DNA of 64,000 bases from Kluyvera genomosp. 1 (GCF_001266615.1 NZ_LGHZ01000025.1:17733-81732), one strand, 5' to 3'; shown: positions 20,309-30,480, counted from the stretch's first letter. The notes: generated from the sequence alone by a model not told the origin. Program-made: numbers and translations.

Positions 20309-20956
20309 GTGATTCAAACGCTGTTTGATTTTCCTATCTTCTTTAAGTTCTTTATCGGGCTTTTTGCGTTGGTTAACCCGGTGGGGATCATTCCCGTCTT
20401 TATTAGTCTGACGAGCTATCAGACGGCGGTAGTGCGTAACAAAACCAACCTGACCGCCGCCCTATCGGTGGCGATCATTTTGCTGACTTCACTATTCCTG
20501 GGTGACTTCATTCTGCAACTGTTCGGTATCTCCATCGATTCATTCCGTATTGCCGGCGGGATTCTGGTGGTGACTATCGCCATGTCGATGATCAGCGGGA
20601 AGCTGGGGGAAGATAAGCAGAATAAGCAGGAAAAATCAGAGACAGCGGTGCGTGAAAGCCTCGGTGTGGTTCCGCTAGCGTTACCTTTGATGGCGGGGCC
20701 GGGTGCCATCAGCTCGACCATCGTCTGGGGAACGCGCTATCACTCTTTCTCTTATTTGATCGGTTTTTCTATCTCTATTGCGCTGTTTGCGGCTTGCTGT
20801 TGGGGAATCTTCCGTATTTCTCCTTGGCTGGTTCGCATGCTGGGGCAAACGGGAATTAACGTGGTCACCCGTATTATGGGGTTGTTATTGATGGCATTGG
20901 GCATCGAATTTATTGTCACCGGCATCAAATCTATCTTCCCAGGCCTTGTGGGTTAA
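20309..20956 (+). CDS. ychE: MarC/UPF0056 family inner-membrane protein YchE
   Basis: A GTG start at 20309 gives 215 residues, the E. coli length, beginning with the expected MIQTLFDFPIFFKFFIGLF; upstream in-frame codons to 20243 match nothing I know. About six membrane segments are visible, and the MarC-family motif LVNPVGIIPVF is near residue 20. A polar stretch (GKLGEDKQNKQEKSETAV) near residues 95-113 forms a cytoplasmic loop. The function is unknown; the family was once linked to antibiotic resistance without support. It stands alone before oppA. Confidence 0.9.
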   Translation: MIQTLFDFPIFFKFFIGLFALVNPVGIIPVFISLTSYQTAVVRNKTNLTAALSVAIILLTSLFLGDFILQLFGISIDSFRIAGGILVVTIAMSMISGKLGEDKQNKQEKSETAVRESLGVVPLALPLMAGPGAISSTIVWGTRYHSFSYLIGFSISIALFAACCWGIFRISPWLVRMLGQTGINVVTRIMGLLLMALGIEFIVTGIKSIFPGLVG

Positions 20957-21718
20957 TTATTTCAGGGCGCGCATAAGAGCCCTTGCTCTTCTGTGCGCCC
21001 GTTAATATCAGAAAAACCTATCCTTCCCTCTCTGTCTCAGTGCAGAGATAACCAATTTGAATATTTTAAAAAATCATTTTCTATCAATAGAATGCGCTAA
21101 TTTAGTGATTCTTAGCCACGCAACCTAAATGTTATTTCCGTCACACGATACTCTGGGGCTTGCTGTTAGATAATTGAAATGATATTAGTAATTTTACTTT
21201 CTATGCAGAGTTATGTGCTAAAAAATGAACAACTGTTAATTTTTTGTGCAAAAAACAAACATCTCGCAAAGCAAGAGCGTTGTTGCAGACGATTTTTACA
21301 TATCTATTTGATAAATAGTGATTTAGGGTATGTGATTTTGACGGCTAACCTGTTGGTTAAATCGTAATTTTCTGAACAAAAGAGAATTGGTTAACAAATT
21401 TGCAAATTATATTGGCGACGGTGAGAGTCATTTGGTACTTTCCGGCCTGAGTAATTCGCAACATAAAAATGTGTAAATGATAATTATTCCTAGTTGTAAG
21501 CAGGAATGAAACGAATAAGAGAAGTCTCCCGACAGGGGGGAGGCTTTATATGAGTCGACGTCAGGTTGCCATAAGAGCGACCGTAATAAAAAAGTCGGTG
21601 ATAGCAGGCAGTAAATGACCCAGTAGACGCAAAAATCTCCTGCGCTGCATGGGAACCCGCAAGGGGACTAAACAGGCTGACAAACGTCAGTAATAATAAT
21701 GAACGGAGTATCAACACA
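20957..21718. other. 762-bp ychE-oppA gap, with leader hairpin
   Basis: A long hairpin directly after ychE (about 20965-21000, GGGCGC... to ...GCGCCC) probably ends its transcript. From 21050 to 21480 the DNA is very AT-rich and without a plausible gene; an open frame at 21179-21367 has unlikely codon use. The oppA leader lies in the last 200 bases. Confidence 0.55.
21523..21550 (+). promoter_or_regulatory. hairpin in the oppA leader
   Basis: AGTCTCCC pairs with GGGAGGCT (one G-U) around a 7-nt loop, followed by TTATAT, about 170 bases before oppA. It resembles a weak terminator or a structural element of the long oppA leader. A separate C/A-rich stretch around the ribosome site (ATCAACACAATG at 21710-21721) fits the known GcvB small-RNA target in oppA; that link is from the E. 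coli and Salmonella literature, not shown here. Confidence 0.45.
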
Positions 21719-23350
21719 ATGACCATCATCACAAAAAAAAGCCTCATTGCAGCAGGCGTTTTCGCTGCACTTATCGCAGGAAGTGCCGCGGCCGCAGATG
21801 TTCCTGCGGGCGTTAAGCTGGCAGATAAGCAGACTATGATCCGTAACAATGGTGCAGAGCCACAGTCGCTGGATCCAAATAAAATTGAAGGTGTACCGGA
21901 AGCCAACGTGAGCCGTGACCTGTTTGAAGGTCTGCTGATCACTTCGACCAAAGACGGTCACCCAATCCCGGGCGTTGCCGAAAGCTGGGATAACAAAGAT
22001 TTTAAAGTGTGGACCTTCCATCTGCGTAAAGACGCAAAGTGGTCCAACGGTGAGCCGGTAACGGCACAAGATTTCGTGTATAGCTGGCAGCGCCTGGTGG
22101 ACCCAAAAACCGCGTCCCCTTATGCAAGCTATCCGCAGTACGGCCATATTCTGAACGTTGATGAGATCATCGACGGTAAAAAACCGACCTCCGATCTCGG
22201 TGTGAAAGCCATCGATGACCATACTCTGGAAGTCACTCTGAGCGAGCCGGTACCGTATTTCTACAAACTGCTGGTCAACCCGGCGATGTCCCCGGTTAAC
22301 AAAACCGCCATCGATAAATTTGGTGAGAAGTGGACTCAGCCTGCCAACATCGTCACCAACGGTGCATATAAACTGAAAGACTGGGTGGTGAACGAGCGCA
22401 TCGTAATGGAGCGCAACCCGAATTACTGGGATAACAAAGACACGGTTATCGACCAAATCACCTACCTGCCAATCTCTTCTGAAGTGACGGACGTCAACCG
22501 TTACCGCAGCGGTGAGATCGACATGACTTATAATAATCTGCCGATCGAACTGTTCCAGAAACTGAAAAAAGAGATCCCGACCGAAGTACACGTTGATCCG
22601 TATCTGTGTACCTACTATTACGAAATTAATAACCAAAAAGCACCGTTCAACGATGTGCGCGTACGTACTGCACTGAAGCTGGGCCTGGATCGCGACATTA
22701 TCACCAATAAAGTCAAAGCGCAGGGCGATTTACCGGCTTATGGCTATACCCCTCCTTATACTGACGGCGCGAAGCTGACCGAACCAGACTGGTTCAAACT
22801 GACTCAAGAACAGCGTAATGCCGAAGCGAAAAAACTGCTGGCCGAAGCGGGTTATACCGCAGATAAACCACTGAGCTTCAGCTTGCTGTACAACACTTCC
22901 GATCTGCACAAAAAACTGGCTATCGCTGCGGCTTCCATCTGGAAGAAAAACCTCGGCGTTGATGTGAAGCTGGTGAACCAGGAGTGGAAAACCTTCCTCG
23001 ATACCCGTCATCAGGGGACTTACGATGTAGCTCGTGCAGGTTGGTGTGCGGACTACAACGAGCCGACTTCCTTCCTGAACACCATGCTGTCCGACAGCTC
23101 AATGAATACCGCGCACTATAAGAGCCCGGCATTTGATGCGATCATGAAAGACACGTTGAAAGTGACCGACGAAGCGCAACGTACTGCACTGTACGACAAG
23201 GCTGAGCAGCAGCTGGGCAAAGATTCCGCTATCGTTCCTGTTTATTACTATGTGAACGCCCGTCTGGTGAAACCATGGGTTGGTGGTTACACCGGTAAAG
23301 ATCCGATGGACAATATCTATACCAAAGATCTGTACATCATTAAGCATTAA
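21719..23350 (+). CDS. oppA: periplasmic oligopeptide-binding protein OppA
   Basis: The product is 543 residues, as in E. coli. A signal peptide (MTIITKKSLIAAGVFAALIA...) is cleaved after AAA at about residue 26. It is a family 5 extracellular solute-binding protein that captures peptides of two to five residues with little side-chain preference and hands them to OppBC. Conserved family stretches include LRKDAKWSNGEPVTAQDFVYSWQR (in part, around residues 100-120). Its high expression relative to the transporter is normal, and a 121-bp gap separates it from oppB. It is a major GcvB target in relatives. Confidence 0.97.
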   Translation: MTIITKKSLIAAGVFAALIAGSAAAADVPAGVKLADKQTMIRNNGAEPQSLDPNKIEGVPEANVSRDLFEGLLITSTKDGHPIPGVAESWDNKDFKVWTFHLRKDAKWSNGEPVTAQDFVYSWQRLVDPKTASPYASYPQYGHILNVDEIIDGKKPTSDLGVKAIDDHTLEVTLSEPVPYFYKLLVNPAMSPVNKTAIDKFGEKWTQPANIVTNGAYKLKDWVVNERIVMERNPNYWDNKDTVIDQITYLPISSEVTDVNRYRSGEIDMTYNNLPIELFQKLKKEIPTEVHVDPYLCTYYYEINNQKAPFNDVRVRTALKLGLDRDIITNKVKAQGDLPAYGYTPPYTDGAKLTEPDWFKLTQEQRNAEAKKLLAEAGYTADKPLSFSLLYNTSDLHKKLAIAAASIWKKNLGVDVKLVNQEWKTFLDTRHQGTYDVARAGWCADYNEPTSFLNTMLSDSSMNTAHYKSPAFDAIMKDTLKVTDEAQRTALYDKAEQQLGKDSAIVPVYYYVNARLVKPWVGGYTGKDPMDNIYTKDLYIIKH

Positions 23351-23471
23351 TGGCAATCCGTGGGGCGGCAATATGCCGCCTCACTGTGTCTTATTCCATC
23401 GCACTATCACATGACTGCGTAAGCCAGGCTTACAAAGATATGTAAAAGGCACACGCCAGAAGGTACGGGCA

Positions 23472-24392
23472 ATGTTGAAATTTATATTACGTCGCTGTCT
23501 GGAAGCGATTCCGACACTTTTTATTCTTATAACGATCTCCTTCTTTATGATGCGTCTTGCACCGGGCAGTCCATTTACCGGTGAGCGTACTCTACCGCCT
23601 GAAGTTATGGCGAACATTGAAGCTAAATATCACCTGAACGATCCTATCGGCGTCCAGTATTTCAATTATTTGAAACAACTGGCACACGGCGATTTTGGCC
23701 CGTCATTTAAATACAAAGACTATTCCGTGAATGACCTGGTAGCCTCAAGCTTCCCTGTGTCAGCGAAATTGGGTTTTGCGGCCTTTTTCCTTGCGGTAAT
23801 TCTCGGCGTGAGTGCTGGCGTTATTGCAGCGCTTAACCAAAACACGAAATGGGATTACGCCGTCATGGGGGTGGCAATGACCGGGGTGGTCATACCGAGC
23901 TTTGTTGTTGCGCCGCTGCTGGTGATGATCTTTGCGATAACGCTGCACTGGCTGCCCGGTGGTGGGTGGAACGGCGGGGCGCTTAAGTTCATGATCCTAC
24001 CAATGGTGGCGCTCTCTCTGGCCTATATCGCCAGCATTGCCCGTATCACCCGTGGATCAATGATTGAAGTTTTGCACTCTAACTTTATTCGTACTGCGCG
24101 CGCTAAAGGGCTGCCGATGCGACGGATTATTTTCCGTCATGCGTTAAAGCCTGCGCTGCTGCCGGTGCTTTCTTATATGGGCCCTGCCTTCGTCGGTATT
24201 ATTACCGGTTCGATGGTTATCGAGACGATCTACGGCTTGCCGGGCATTGGACAGCTGTTCGTCAACGGGGCGCTTAACCGCGATTATTCCCTGGTGCTGA
24301 GCCTGACTATTCTGGTTGGCGCATTGACGATCCTGTTTAACGCGGTTGTAGACGTCCTTTACGCCGTGATTGACCCGAAAATCCGTTACTAA
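23472..24392 (+). CDS. oppB: oligopeptide ABC transporter permease OppB
   Basis: The product is 306 residues, as in E. coli. Six membrane segments are visible, beginning with residues 10-30. The EAA-type loop that docks to the ATPases is near residues 195-215 (RTARAKGLPMRRIIFRHALK). It forms the inner-membrane channel with OppC for peptides delivered by OppA. It is the second gene of oppABCDF, 14 bp before oppC. Confidence 0.96.
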   Translation: MLKFILRRCLEAIPTLFILITISFFMMRLAPGSPFTGERTLPPEVMANIEAKYHLNDPIGVQYFNYLKQLAHGDFGPSFKYKDYSVNDLVASSFPVSAKLGFAAFFLAVILGVSAGVIAALNQNTKWDYAVMGVAMTGVVIPSFVVAPLLVMIFAITLHWLPGGGWNGGALKFMILPMVALSLAYIASIARITRGSMIEVLHSNFIRTARAKGLPMRRIIFRHALKPALLPVLSYMGPAFVGIITGSMVIETIYGLPGIGQLFVNGALNRDYSLVLSLTILVGALTILFNAVVDVLYAVIDPKIRY

Positions 24393-24406
24393 GGCTGGAG
24401 CTCGCC

Positions 24407-25315
24407 ATGATTTTAAGTAAAAAGAACAGCGAGGCACTGGAAAATTTCAGTGAGAAGCTGGAAGTGGAAGGACGCAGCCTTTGGCAGGACGCCCGTCGAC
24501 GCTTTATGCATAACCGCGCGGCGGTCGCCAGCTTAGTGGTACTGGTGCTGATAGCGCTGTTTGTGACGCTTGCACCGATGTTGTCACAGTTTTCCTATTT
24601 CGATACCGACTGGGGCATGATGTCCAACGCGCCAGATTTGGCTTCTGGACACTATTTTGGTACCGACTCATCCGGTCGTGACCTGTTAGTGCGCGTGGCT
24701 ATCGGTGGTCGTATTTCGTTAATGGTTGGTATCGCTGCTGCGTTGGTAGCGGTTGTGTTGGGCACGCTCTACGGTTCGCTTTCCGGCTATCTGGGTGGCA
24801 AAGTAGACTCCGTGATGATGCGTTTGCTGGAAATTCTCAACTCTTTCCCGTTCATGTTCTTTGTTATCTTGCTCGTAACCTTCTTCGGGCAAAATATCCT
24901 GCTGATCTTCGTGGCCATTGGGATGGTTTCCTGGCTGGATATGGCGCGTATCGTACGCGGCCAGACCCTCAGTCTGAAACGTAAAGAGTTTATTGAAGCG
25001 GCACAGGTCGGTGGGGTTTCAACCCTCAACATCGTGGTTCGCCATATTGTCCCCAACGTACTGGGTGTGGTGGTGGTATACGCCTCGCTGTTAGTGCCTA
25101 GCATGATCCTGTTTGAATCATTCCTAAGCTTCCTCGGTCTGGGTACCCAGGAGCCGCTCAGCAGCTGGGGCGCCTTATTAAGTGATGGCGCCAACTCCAT
25201 GGAGGTTTCTCCATGGCTGCTGCTGTTCCCAGCGGGTTTCCTGGTAGTAACCCTGTTTTGTTTCAACTTTATCGGCGATGGCTTGCGTGATGCCCTCGAC
25301 CCGAAAGACCGCTAA
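24407..25315 (+). CDS. oppC: oligopeptide ABC transporter permease OppC
   Basis: The product is 302 residues, as in E. coli. A cytoplasmic N-terminal segment (about 1-38) precedes six membrane segments; the family motif FGTDSSGRDLLVRVAIGGR (residues about 83-101) and the docking loop EAAQVGGVSTLNIVVRHIVPN (in part, around 190-210) are clear. It partners with OppB. Eleven bases separate it from oppD, with AAGGAG before the next start. Confidence 0.96.
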   Translation: MILSKKNSEALENFSEKLEVEGRSLWQDARRRFMHNRAAVASLVVLVLIALFVTLAPMLSQFSYFDTDWGMMSNAPDLASGHYFGTDSSGRDLLVRVAIGGRISLMVGIAAALVAVVLGTLYGSLSGYLGGKVDSVMMRLLEILNSFPFMFFVILLVTFFGQNILLIFVAIGMVSWLDMARIVRGQTLSLKRKEFIEAAQVGGVSTLNIVVRHIVPNVLGVVVVYASLLVPSMILFESFLSFLGLGTQEPLSSWGALLSDGANSMEVSPWLLLFPAGFLVVTLFCFNFIGDGLRDALDPKDR

Positions 25316-25326
25316 GGAGTGATGCC

Positions 25327-26337
25327 ATGAGTACGATTGAAATGGTGAACGCCCCGCAGCAGCAAAAATCTGGCCTGCTGTTGGATGTGAAAGATTTACG
25401 CGTCACCTTCAGCACGCCTGACGGCGATGTGACGGCGGTGAACGATCTTAATTTCAGCCTGAAAGCGGGTGAAACGCTAGGTATTGTCGGGGAATCTGGT
25501 TCTGGAAAATCCCAGACGGCATTTGCCCTGATGGGATTGTTGGCAGCGAACGGGCGCATTGGTGGCGTGGCGAGCTTTAACGGACGCCAGATCCTCAATC
25601 TGCCGGAAAAAGAGCTGAACAAACTGCGCGCTGAGCAGATCTCGATGATCTTCCAGGACCCGATGACATCGCTGAACCCATACATGCGCGTCGGCGAACA
25701 GCTGATGGAAGTGCTGATGCTACATAAAGGCATGGGCAAAGCGGAAGCGTTTGAAGAGTCTGTCAAAATGCTGGACGCGGTGAAAATGCCGGAAGCGCGT
25801 AAGCGCATGCGCATGTTCCCGCACGAGTTTTCCGGTGGTATGCGTCAGCGTGTGATGATCGCCATGGCGTTGCTGTGCCGGCCAAAGCTGCTGATTGCCG
25901 ATGAACCAACCACCGCGCTGGACGTCACCGTTCAGGCACAGATCATGACGCTGCTGAATGAGCTTAAGCGCGAATTTAACACCGCCATTATCATGATCAC
26001 CCACGACCTTGGTGTCGTTGCCGGGATCTGCGACAAAGTGCTGGTCATGTATGCCGGACGCACCATGGAGTACGGTAACGCGCGCGATGTGTTCTACCAT
26101 CCGGCGCATCCGTATTCGATGGGACTGCTCAATGCGGTACCACGTCTGGATGCCGAAGGTGAAGCGCTTCTGACGATCCCGGGCAACCCACCAAACCTGA
26201 TGCGTCTGCCGAAAGGCTGCCCATTCCAGCCGCGCTGCCCGCACGCGATGGAAATCTGTAACAGCGCTCCGCCTCTGGAGGAGTTTGCGCCTGGCCGTTT
26301 ACGCGCCTGCTTTAAGCCGGTGGGGGATCTGGTATGA
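25327..26337 (+). CDS. oppD: oligopeptide ABC transporter ATPase OppD
   Basis: The product is 336 residues (E. coli 337). Walker A is GESGSGKS near residues 57-64, the signature is SGGMRQRVMIAMAL near 167-180 and Walker B is LLIADEPTTALD. The C-terminal oligopeptide/dipeptide domain has the CPFQPRCPHAMEIC cysteine motif, which in relatives binds a 4Fe-4S cluster. It pairs with OppF to power peptide import. Its stop overlaps oppF by 4 bases. Confidence 0.96.
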   Translation: MSTIEMVNAPQQQKSGLLLDVKDLRVTFSTPDGDVTAVNDLNFSLKAGETLGIVGESGSGKSQTAFALMGLLAANGRIGGVASFNGRQILNLPEKELNKLRAEQISMIFQDPMTSLNPYMRVGEQLMEVLMLHKGMGKAEAFEESVKMLDAVKMPEARKRMRMFPHEFSGGMRQRVMIAMALLCRPKLLIADEPTTALDVTVQAQIMTLLNELKREFNTAIIMITHDLGVVAGICDKVLVMYAGRTMEYGNARDVFYHPAHPYSMGLLNAVPRLDAEGEALLTIPGNPPNLMRLPKGCPFQPRCPHAMEICNSAPPLEEFAPGRLRACFKPVGDLV

Positions 26338-27338
26338 ATGCCGTAACCGAAGAACGAAAAGTCCTGCTCGAAATTGCCGACCTGAAAGTGCATTTTGATA
26401 TAAAAGACGGCAAGCAGTGGTTCTGGCAGCCGTCCAAAACTCTGAAAGCCGTCGATGGCGTGACACTGCGTCTGTACGAAGGTGAAACCCTCGGCGTAGT
26501 CGGTGAGTCTGGCTGCGGTAAATCCACGTTTGCGCGTGCGATTATTGGCCTGGTGAAAGCCACCGAAGGCAAAGTGGCGTGGCTGGGCAAAGATTTGCTG
26601 GGCATGAAACCGGATGAATGGCGTGCTGTGCGCAGCGATATTCAGATGATATTCCAGGATCCACTGGCCTCCCTGAATCCGCGCATGAACATTGGTGATA
26701 TTATCGCCGAGCCGCTGCGCACCTATTATCCCAACATGCCGCGTCAGGAAGTCCGTGACCGCGTGAAGACGATGATGATGAAAGTAGGTCTGCTGCCAAA
26801 CCTCATCAACCGTTATCCGCATGAGTTTTCCGGTGGCCAGTGCCAACGTATTGGCATTGCTCGTGCGCTGATCCTTGAGCCGAAACTGATTATCTGCGAT
26901 GAGCCAGTATCTGCGCTGGATGTTTCCATTCAGGCACAGGTGGTCAACTTGCTGCAGCAGTTGCAGCGTGAGATGGGGCTGTCACTTATTTTTATCGCTC
27001 ACGATCTGGCGGTAGTGAAGCACATCTCTGACCGTGTGCTGGTGATGTATCTGGGACATGCGGTTGAGCTTGGTACCTACGATGAGGTGTACAATAATCC
27101 GCTTCATCCATACACCAAGGCGTTGATGTCGGCGGTACCGATTCCAGATCCGGACCTCGAAAAAACGAAAACGATCCAACTGCTGGAAGGGGAACTGCCT
27201 TCGCCGATCAACCCGCCATCAGGCTGTGTGTTCCGAACTCGCTGCCCGCTGGCAGGACCAGAATGTGCGAAAACCCGTCCGCTTCTGGAGGGAAGTTTCC
27301 GCCATGCGGTTTCCTGTCTGAAGGTTGACCCGTTATAA
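26334..27338 (+). CDS. oppF: oligopeptide ABC transporter ATPase OppF
   Basis: The product is 334 residues, as in E. coli. Walker A is GESGCGKST near residues 57-65, the signature SGGQCQRIGIARAL near 163-176, and Walker B LIICDEPVSALD. The C-terminal extension has the Cys motif (CVFRTRCPLAGPEC). It couples with OppD by an ATGA overlap. A strong terminator follows, ending the opp operon. Confidence 0.96.
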   Translation: MNAVTEERKVLLEIADLKVHFDIKDGKQWFWQPSKTLKAVDGVTLRLYEGETLGVVGESGCGKSTFARAIIGLVKATEGKVAWLGKDLLGMKPDEWRAVRSDIQMIFQDPLASLNPRMNIGDIIAEPLRTYYPNMPRQEVRDRVKTMMMKVGLLPNLINRYPHEFSGGQCQRIGIARALILEPKLIICDEPVSALDVSIQAQVVNLLQQLQREMGLSLIFIAHDLAVVKHISDRVLVMYLGHAVELGTYDEVYNNPLHPYTKALMSAVPIPDPDLEKTKTIQLLEGELPSPINPPSGCVFRTRCPLAGPECAKTRPLLEGSFRHAVSCLKVDPL

Positions 27339-27343
27339 TCGAC

Positions 27344-27372
27344 AGGGCTGGCAAGTTGCCAGCCCTTTTTTA
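27344..27372 (+). terminator. opp operon terminator
   Basis: The stem AGGGCTGGC / GCCAGCCCT with loop AAGTT is followed by six T, a few bases past the oppF stop. Confidence 0.93.
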
Positions 27373-27389
27373 TACGAGGTTACAACGTG

Positions 27390-28226
27390 ATGGCTATCAG
27401 CGCTTTGCGCCATCGTCTTTATCATTTTCTCTTCGATCAGCGTACTCATTCCAGCCGACGCTTTGAAGCATTGTGCGGACTGTTTGCTTTATTAAGCGTC
27501 ATCGCCATCTTTATTGAGTCGGGTATCGGCACGACCTATCACTTGACCTTCGATGAATGGCACGCTTTCGTTTGGCTGGAAATCGCGTTTACCCTGGTCT
27601 TCACCCTGGAATATTTCCTGCGGCTTTTTTGTTGGCCTAATCCTGCACGCTATGTGTTTAGCTTCTGGGGATTTATTGACCTGGCGACCATTCTGCCGTT
27701 TTACGTCATTATGTTGTGGCCTGAAATTGGCGTGGAATATCTTTTTGCCTGGCGGGCGATGCGCGTCATCCGCGTTCTGCGCATATTAAAATTATTGCGG
27801 CTTATGCCAGCGCTGAATAGTTTGTGGGGAGCCATCGTTAACTCTCGACATCAGTTGATCCTGTTCTATGCCTTTATTGGTATTGTTATGATCGTTGCCG
27901 GGGCGCTGATGTACGGTATTGAAGGGCCGGTAAATGGTTTTACTACGCTCAGTACCTCGGTCTATTGGGCGATTGTGACGGTGACGACGGTTGGCTATGG
28001 CGATATTACGCCGCATACGCCAGCGGGCAGAATGGTGGCATCGATTCTGATCCTGATTGGCTATTCCGTCATAGCGATTCCGACAGGCATTATCAGTGCG
28101 CAACTGACTAGCGAATTTCAGAAGCGTCGCGAGGAGCGCGTTTGTCCACATTGCAAACAGCGCGATCACGAGCCTCGAGCTCATTACTGCAATTCTTGCG
28201 GTACCGCGCTGCCGAATAAACTATAA
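27390..28226 (+). CDS. voltage-gated (Kv-type) potassium channel subunit with C-terminal zinc ribbon
   Basis: The product is 278 residues from ATG 27390; a GTG one codon earlier (27387) is also possible, with GAGG upstream. Six membrane segments plus a pore loop are visible. S4 is Arg-rich with charges every third residue (WRAMRVIRVLRILKLLRLM near 118-136), and the selectivity filter TTVGYGD sits near residue 198-204. The C-terminus has CPHCKQRDHEPRAHYCNSCG, a four-Cys zinc-ribbon pattern, instead of the RCK domain of E. coli Kch. It lies between oppF and yciU, a slot that holds no channel in E. coli K-12. Function in this host, probably potassium flux, is inferred from the family. Confidence 0.85.
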   Translation: MAISALRHRLYHFLFDQRTHSSRRFEALCGLFALLSVIAIFIESGIGTTYHLTFDEWHAFVWLEIAFTLVFTLEYFLRLFCWPNPARYVFSFWGFIDLATILPFYVIMLWPEIGVEYLFAWRAMRVIRVLRILKLLRLMPALNSLWGAIVNSRHQLILFYAFIGIVMIVAGALMYGIEGPVNGFTTLSTSVYWAIVTVTTVGYGDITPHTPAGRMVASILILIGYSVIAIPTGIISAQLTSEFQKRREERVCPHCKQRDHEPRAHYCNSCGTALPNKL

Positions 28227-28248
28227 CGGTATCAATACGGATATAAAA

Positions 28249-28269
28249 AAGGGCAGCGCCGCTGCCCTT
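28249..28269. terminator. bidirectional terminator between channel gene and yciU
   Basis: AAGGGCAGC / GCTGCCCTT with a GCC loop. T-rich flanks occur on the minus strand side (upstream AAAAAA), suiting yciU, and TTTTT lies nearby on the plus strand. Confidence 0.82.
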
Positions 28270-28274
28270 ACTTT

Positions 28275-28616
<342 letters not shown>

Positions 28617-28637
28617 TTAAGTTCTGATGGGCACGTT

Positions 28638-30098
28638 TTACAGCAACGGACTGAAGAAGTAAAACAGCCGCTCGGCAATACGATGCCAGAACGGACGTTT
28701 CACCCACAGCCGTGCGTCCAGCAAGCGTGAGCGTGAAATATAATCGTCCTGTACCGCAGCCAAATCGGCACCGAATCCGGCATCGTCGATGACGAGCGTT
28801 ATCTCAAAGTTGAGCCACAGGCTACGCATATCAAGGTTAACCGTGCCGACAAGACTGAGCTCGCCATCGACCAGCACGCTCTTAGTGTGCAACAGGCCAC
28901 CTTCAAACTGATAAATTTTGACGCCCGCTGCCAGAAGCTCGGTAAAGAATGCGCGGCTGGCCCAGCCGACCAGAACCGAATCATTTTTGCGCGGCATGAT
29001 AATGCTGACGTCAACACCGCGCTGTGCGGCGGTACAGATGGCGTGAAGCAAATCATCGCTGGGAACGAAATAGGGGGTGGTCATTATCAGGTATTCCCGT
29101 GCGGAATAGGCTGCAGTTAGTAATGCCTGATGGATTAAGTCCTCTGGGAAGCCCGGGCCCGAAGCGATAGTCTGAATGGTATGACCGCTGGCTTCCTCAA
29201 ACGGCATGATATTGAGGTCTGGTGTCGGAGGTAAAATACGCTTACCGGTTTCTATTTCCCAATCACACGAGTAGACAATTCCCATTCCAGTGGCGATAGG
29301 GCCTTCCATACGCGCCATTAGATCGATCCATTGCCCGACGCCGGAATCCTGTTTAAAGAAGCGCGGGTCGACCATATTCATACTGCCAGTATAGGCAATA
29401 TAGTTGTCGATCATGATCATTTTACGATGTTGGCGTAAATCCATACGTCGTAAAAATACACGCATCAGATTGACCTTAAGCGCCTCGACAACATCAATGC
29501 CGGCATTACGCATCATGGCTGCCCACGGGCTGCGGAAAAAGGCGACGCTGCCTGCGGAATCTAACATCAGGCGGCAATGAACGCCACGGCGTGCGGCGGC
29601 CATCAGCGATTCTGCGACCTGATCGGCCATTCCACCGGGCTGCCAGATATAGAAAACCATCTCGATGTTATGGCGCGCGAGCTGAATATCGCGAATGATC
29701 GCCTGCATCACGTCATCGGTTTCGGTTAATAACTGTAGCTGATTGCCTTTCAGGCCAGCGATCCCCTGGCGACGCTCGCAGAGCTTGAACAGTGAAGAGG
29801 CCACCTGGCTGTTGTCTTCGGCAAAAATATGTTTGCAGGCTTTAAGATCGTTGAGCCATTTAGCCGTAGAAGGCCACATTGCGCGTGCGCGTTCGGCGCG
29901 GCGTTTACCGAGATGCAATTCACCCAATGACAGATAGGCAATAATCCCAACCAACGGCAGGATATAAATGATAAGCAGCCAGGCCATTGCTGATGGCACT
30001 GCGCGACGTTTCATTAGAATACGTAAAGTCACCCCGGCGATTAACAACCAGTACCCCAGAATAGCCATCCAACTCACTACGGTGTAGACGGTTGTCAT
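28638..30098 (-). CDS. clsA: cardiolipin synthase A
   Basis: The product is 486 residues, as in E. coli, from the ATG at 30098 ([16 protein letters not shown]); the open frame continues upstream without a homologous region. Two N-terminal membrane segments (about 3-23 and 38-60) anchor it. Two phospholipase-D HKD motifs are intact: [19 protein letters not shown] near residue 223 and [20 protein letters not shown] near 404. It condenses two phosphatidylglycerol molecules to cardiolipin and glycerol. It shares a strand with yciU. Confidence 0.97.
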   Translation of the reverse strand: MTTVYTVVSWMAILGYWLLIAGVTLRILMKRRAVPSAMAWLLIIYILPLVGIIAYLSLGELHLGKRRAERARAMWPSTAKWLNDLKACKHIFAEDNSQVASSLFKLCERRQGIAGLKGNQLQLLTETDDVMQAIIRDIQLARHNIEMVFYIWQPGGMADQVAESLMAAARRGVHCRLMLDSAGSVAFFRSPWAAMMRNAGIDVVEALKVNLMRVFLRRMDLRQHRKMIMIDNYIAYTGSMNMVDPRFFKQDSGVGQWIDLMARMEGPIATGMGIVYSCDWEIETGKRILPPTPDLNIMPFEEASGHTIQTIASGPGFPEDLIHQALLTAAYSAREYLIMTTPYFVPSDDLLHAICTAAQRGVDVSIIMPRKNDSVLVGWASRAFFTELLAAGVKIYQFEGGLLHTKSVLVDGELSLVGTVNLDMRSLWLNFEITLVIDDAGFGADLAAVQDDYISRSRLLDARLWVKRPFWHRIAERLFYFFSPLL

Positions 30099-30241
30099 AT
30101 TTCGAAAATCCTTTTGAAAGCCAGTTGTTAAGAGTTTACGCATCACAAGACATCTGGCAAATAAAAACGCGATGAGAAAGCACTGGTCAGCGATTAGCAA
30201 GGGGCTATAATGAGCCGTCTTTATTGGAAAGAGCGTTAGAA

Positions 30242-30415
30242 ATGAAGCGTAGTAGACCCGAAGTGGGGCGCTGGCGGATGCTAAGACAAGCAAGCCGTCG
30301 TAAATCGCGTTGGCTGGAATCTCAGTCGCGTCGCAACATGCGCATCCACGCTATCAGAAAATGCATTGTCGGCCGGCAGCGCAATTGCCTGCTTTACGCC
30401 ATTTACGAACTCTGA
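30242..30415 (+). CDS. yciY: small basic protein YciY
   Basis: The product is 57 residues, as in E. coli, and is very basic (starts [20 protein letters not shown], many Arg). The start at 30242 is chosen by match to E. coli YciY. It is divergent from clsA and followed by a terminator. The function is unknown; it is translated in E. coli. Confidence 0.85.
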   Translation: MKRSRPEVGRWRMLRQASRRKSRWLESQSRRNMRIHAIRKCIVGRQRNCLLYAIYEL

Positions 30416-30424
30416 TAGTAAAAA

Positions 30425-30445
30425 AGGGCACCGTTACGGTGCCCT
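30425..30445 (+). terminator. yciY terminator
   Basis: The stem AGGGCACCG / CGGTGCCCT with loop TTA lies just past the yciY stop, followed by CTGTCTTTT. A second hairpin (GCTGGCG/CGCCAGC) at 30458-30474 lies immediately before the yciI stop on the other strand and may end yciI. Confidence 0.8.
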
Positions 30446-30480
30446 CTGTCTTTTCCGGCTGGCGCTACGCCAGCGGCATA

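Noticed and set aside
21179..21367. 62-codon open frame between ychE and oppA
   Set aside because: Very AT-rich, no ribosome site, unlikely composition and no family; chance frame in AT-rich DNA.
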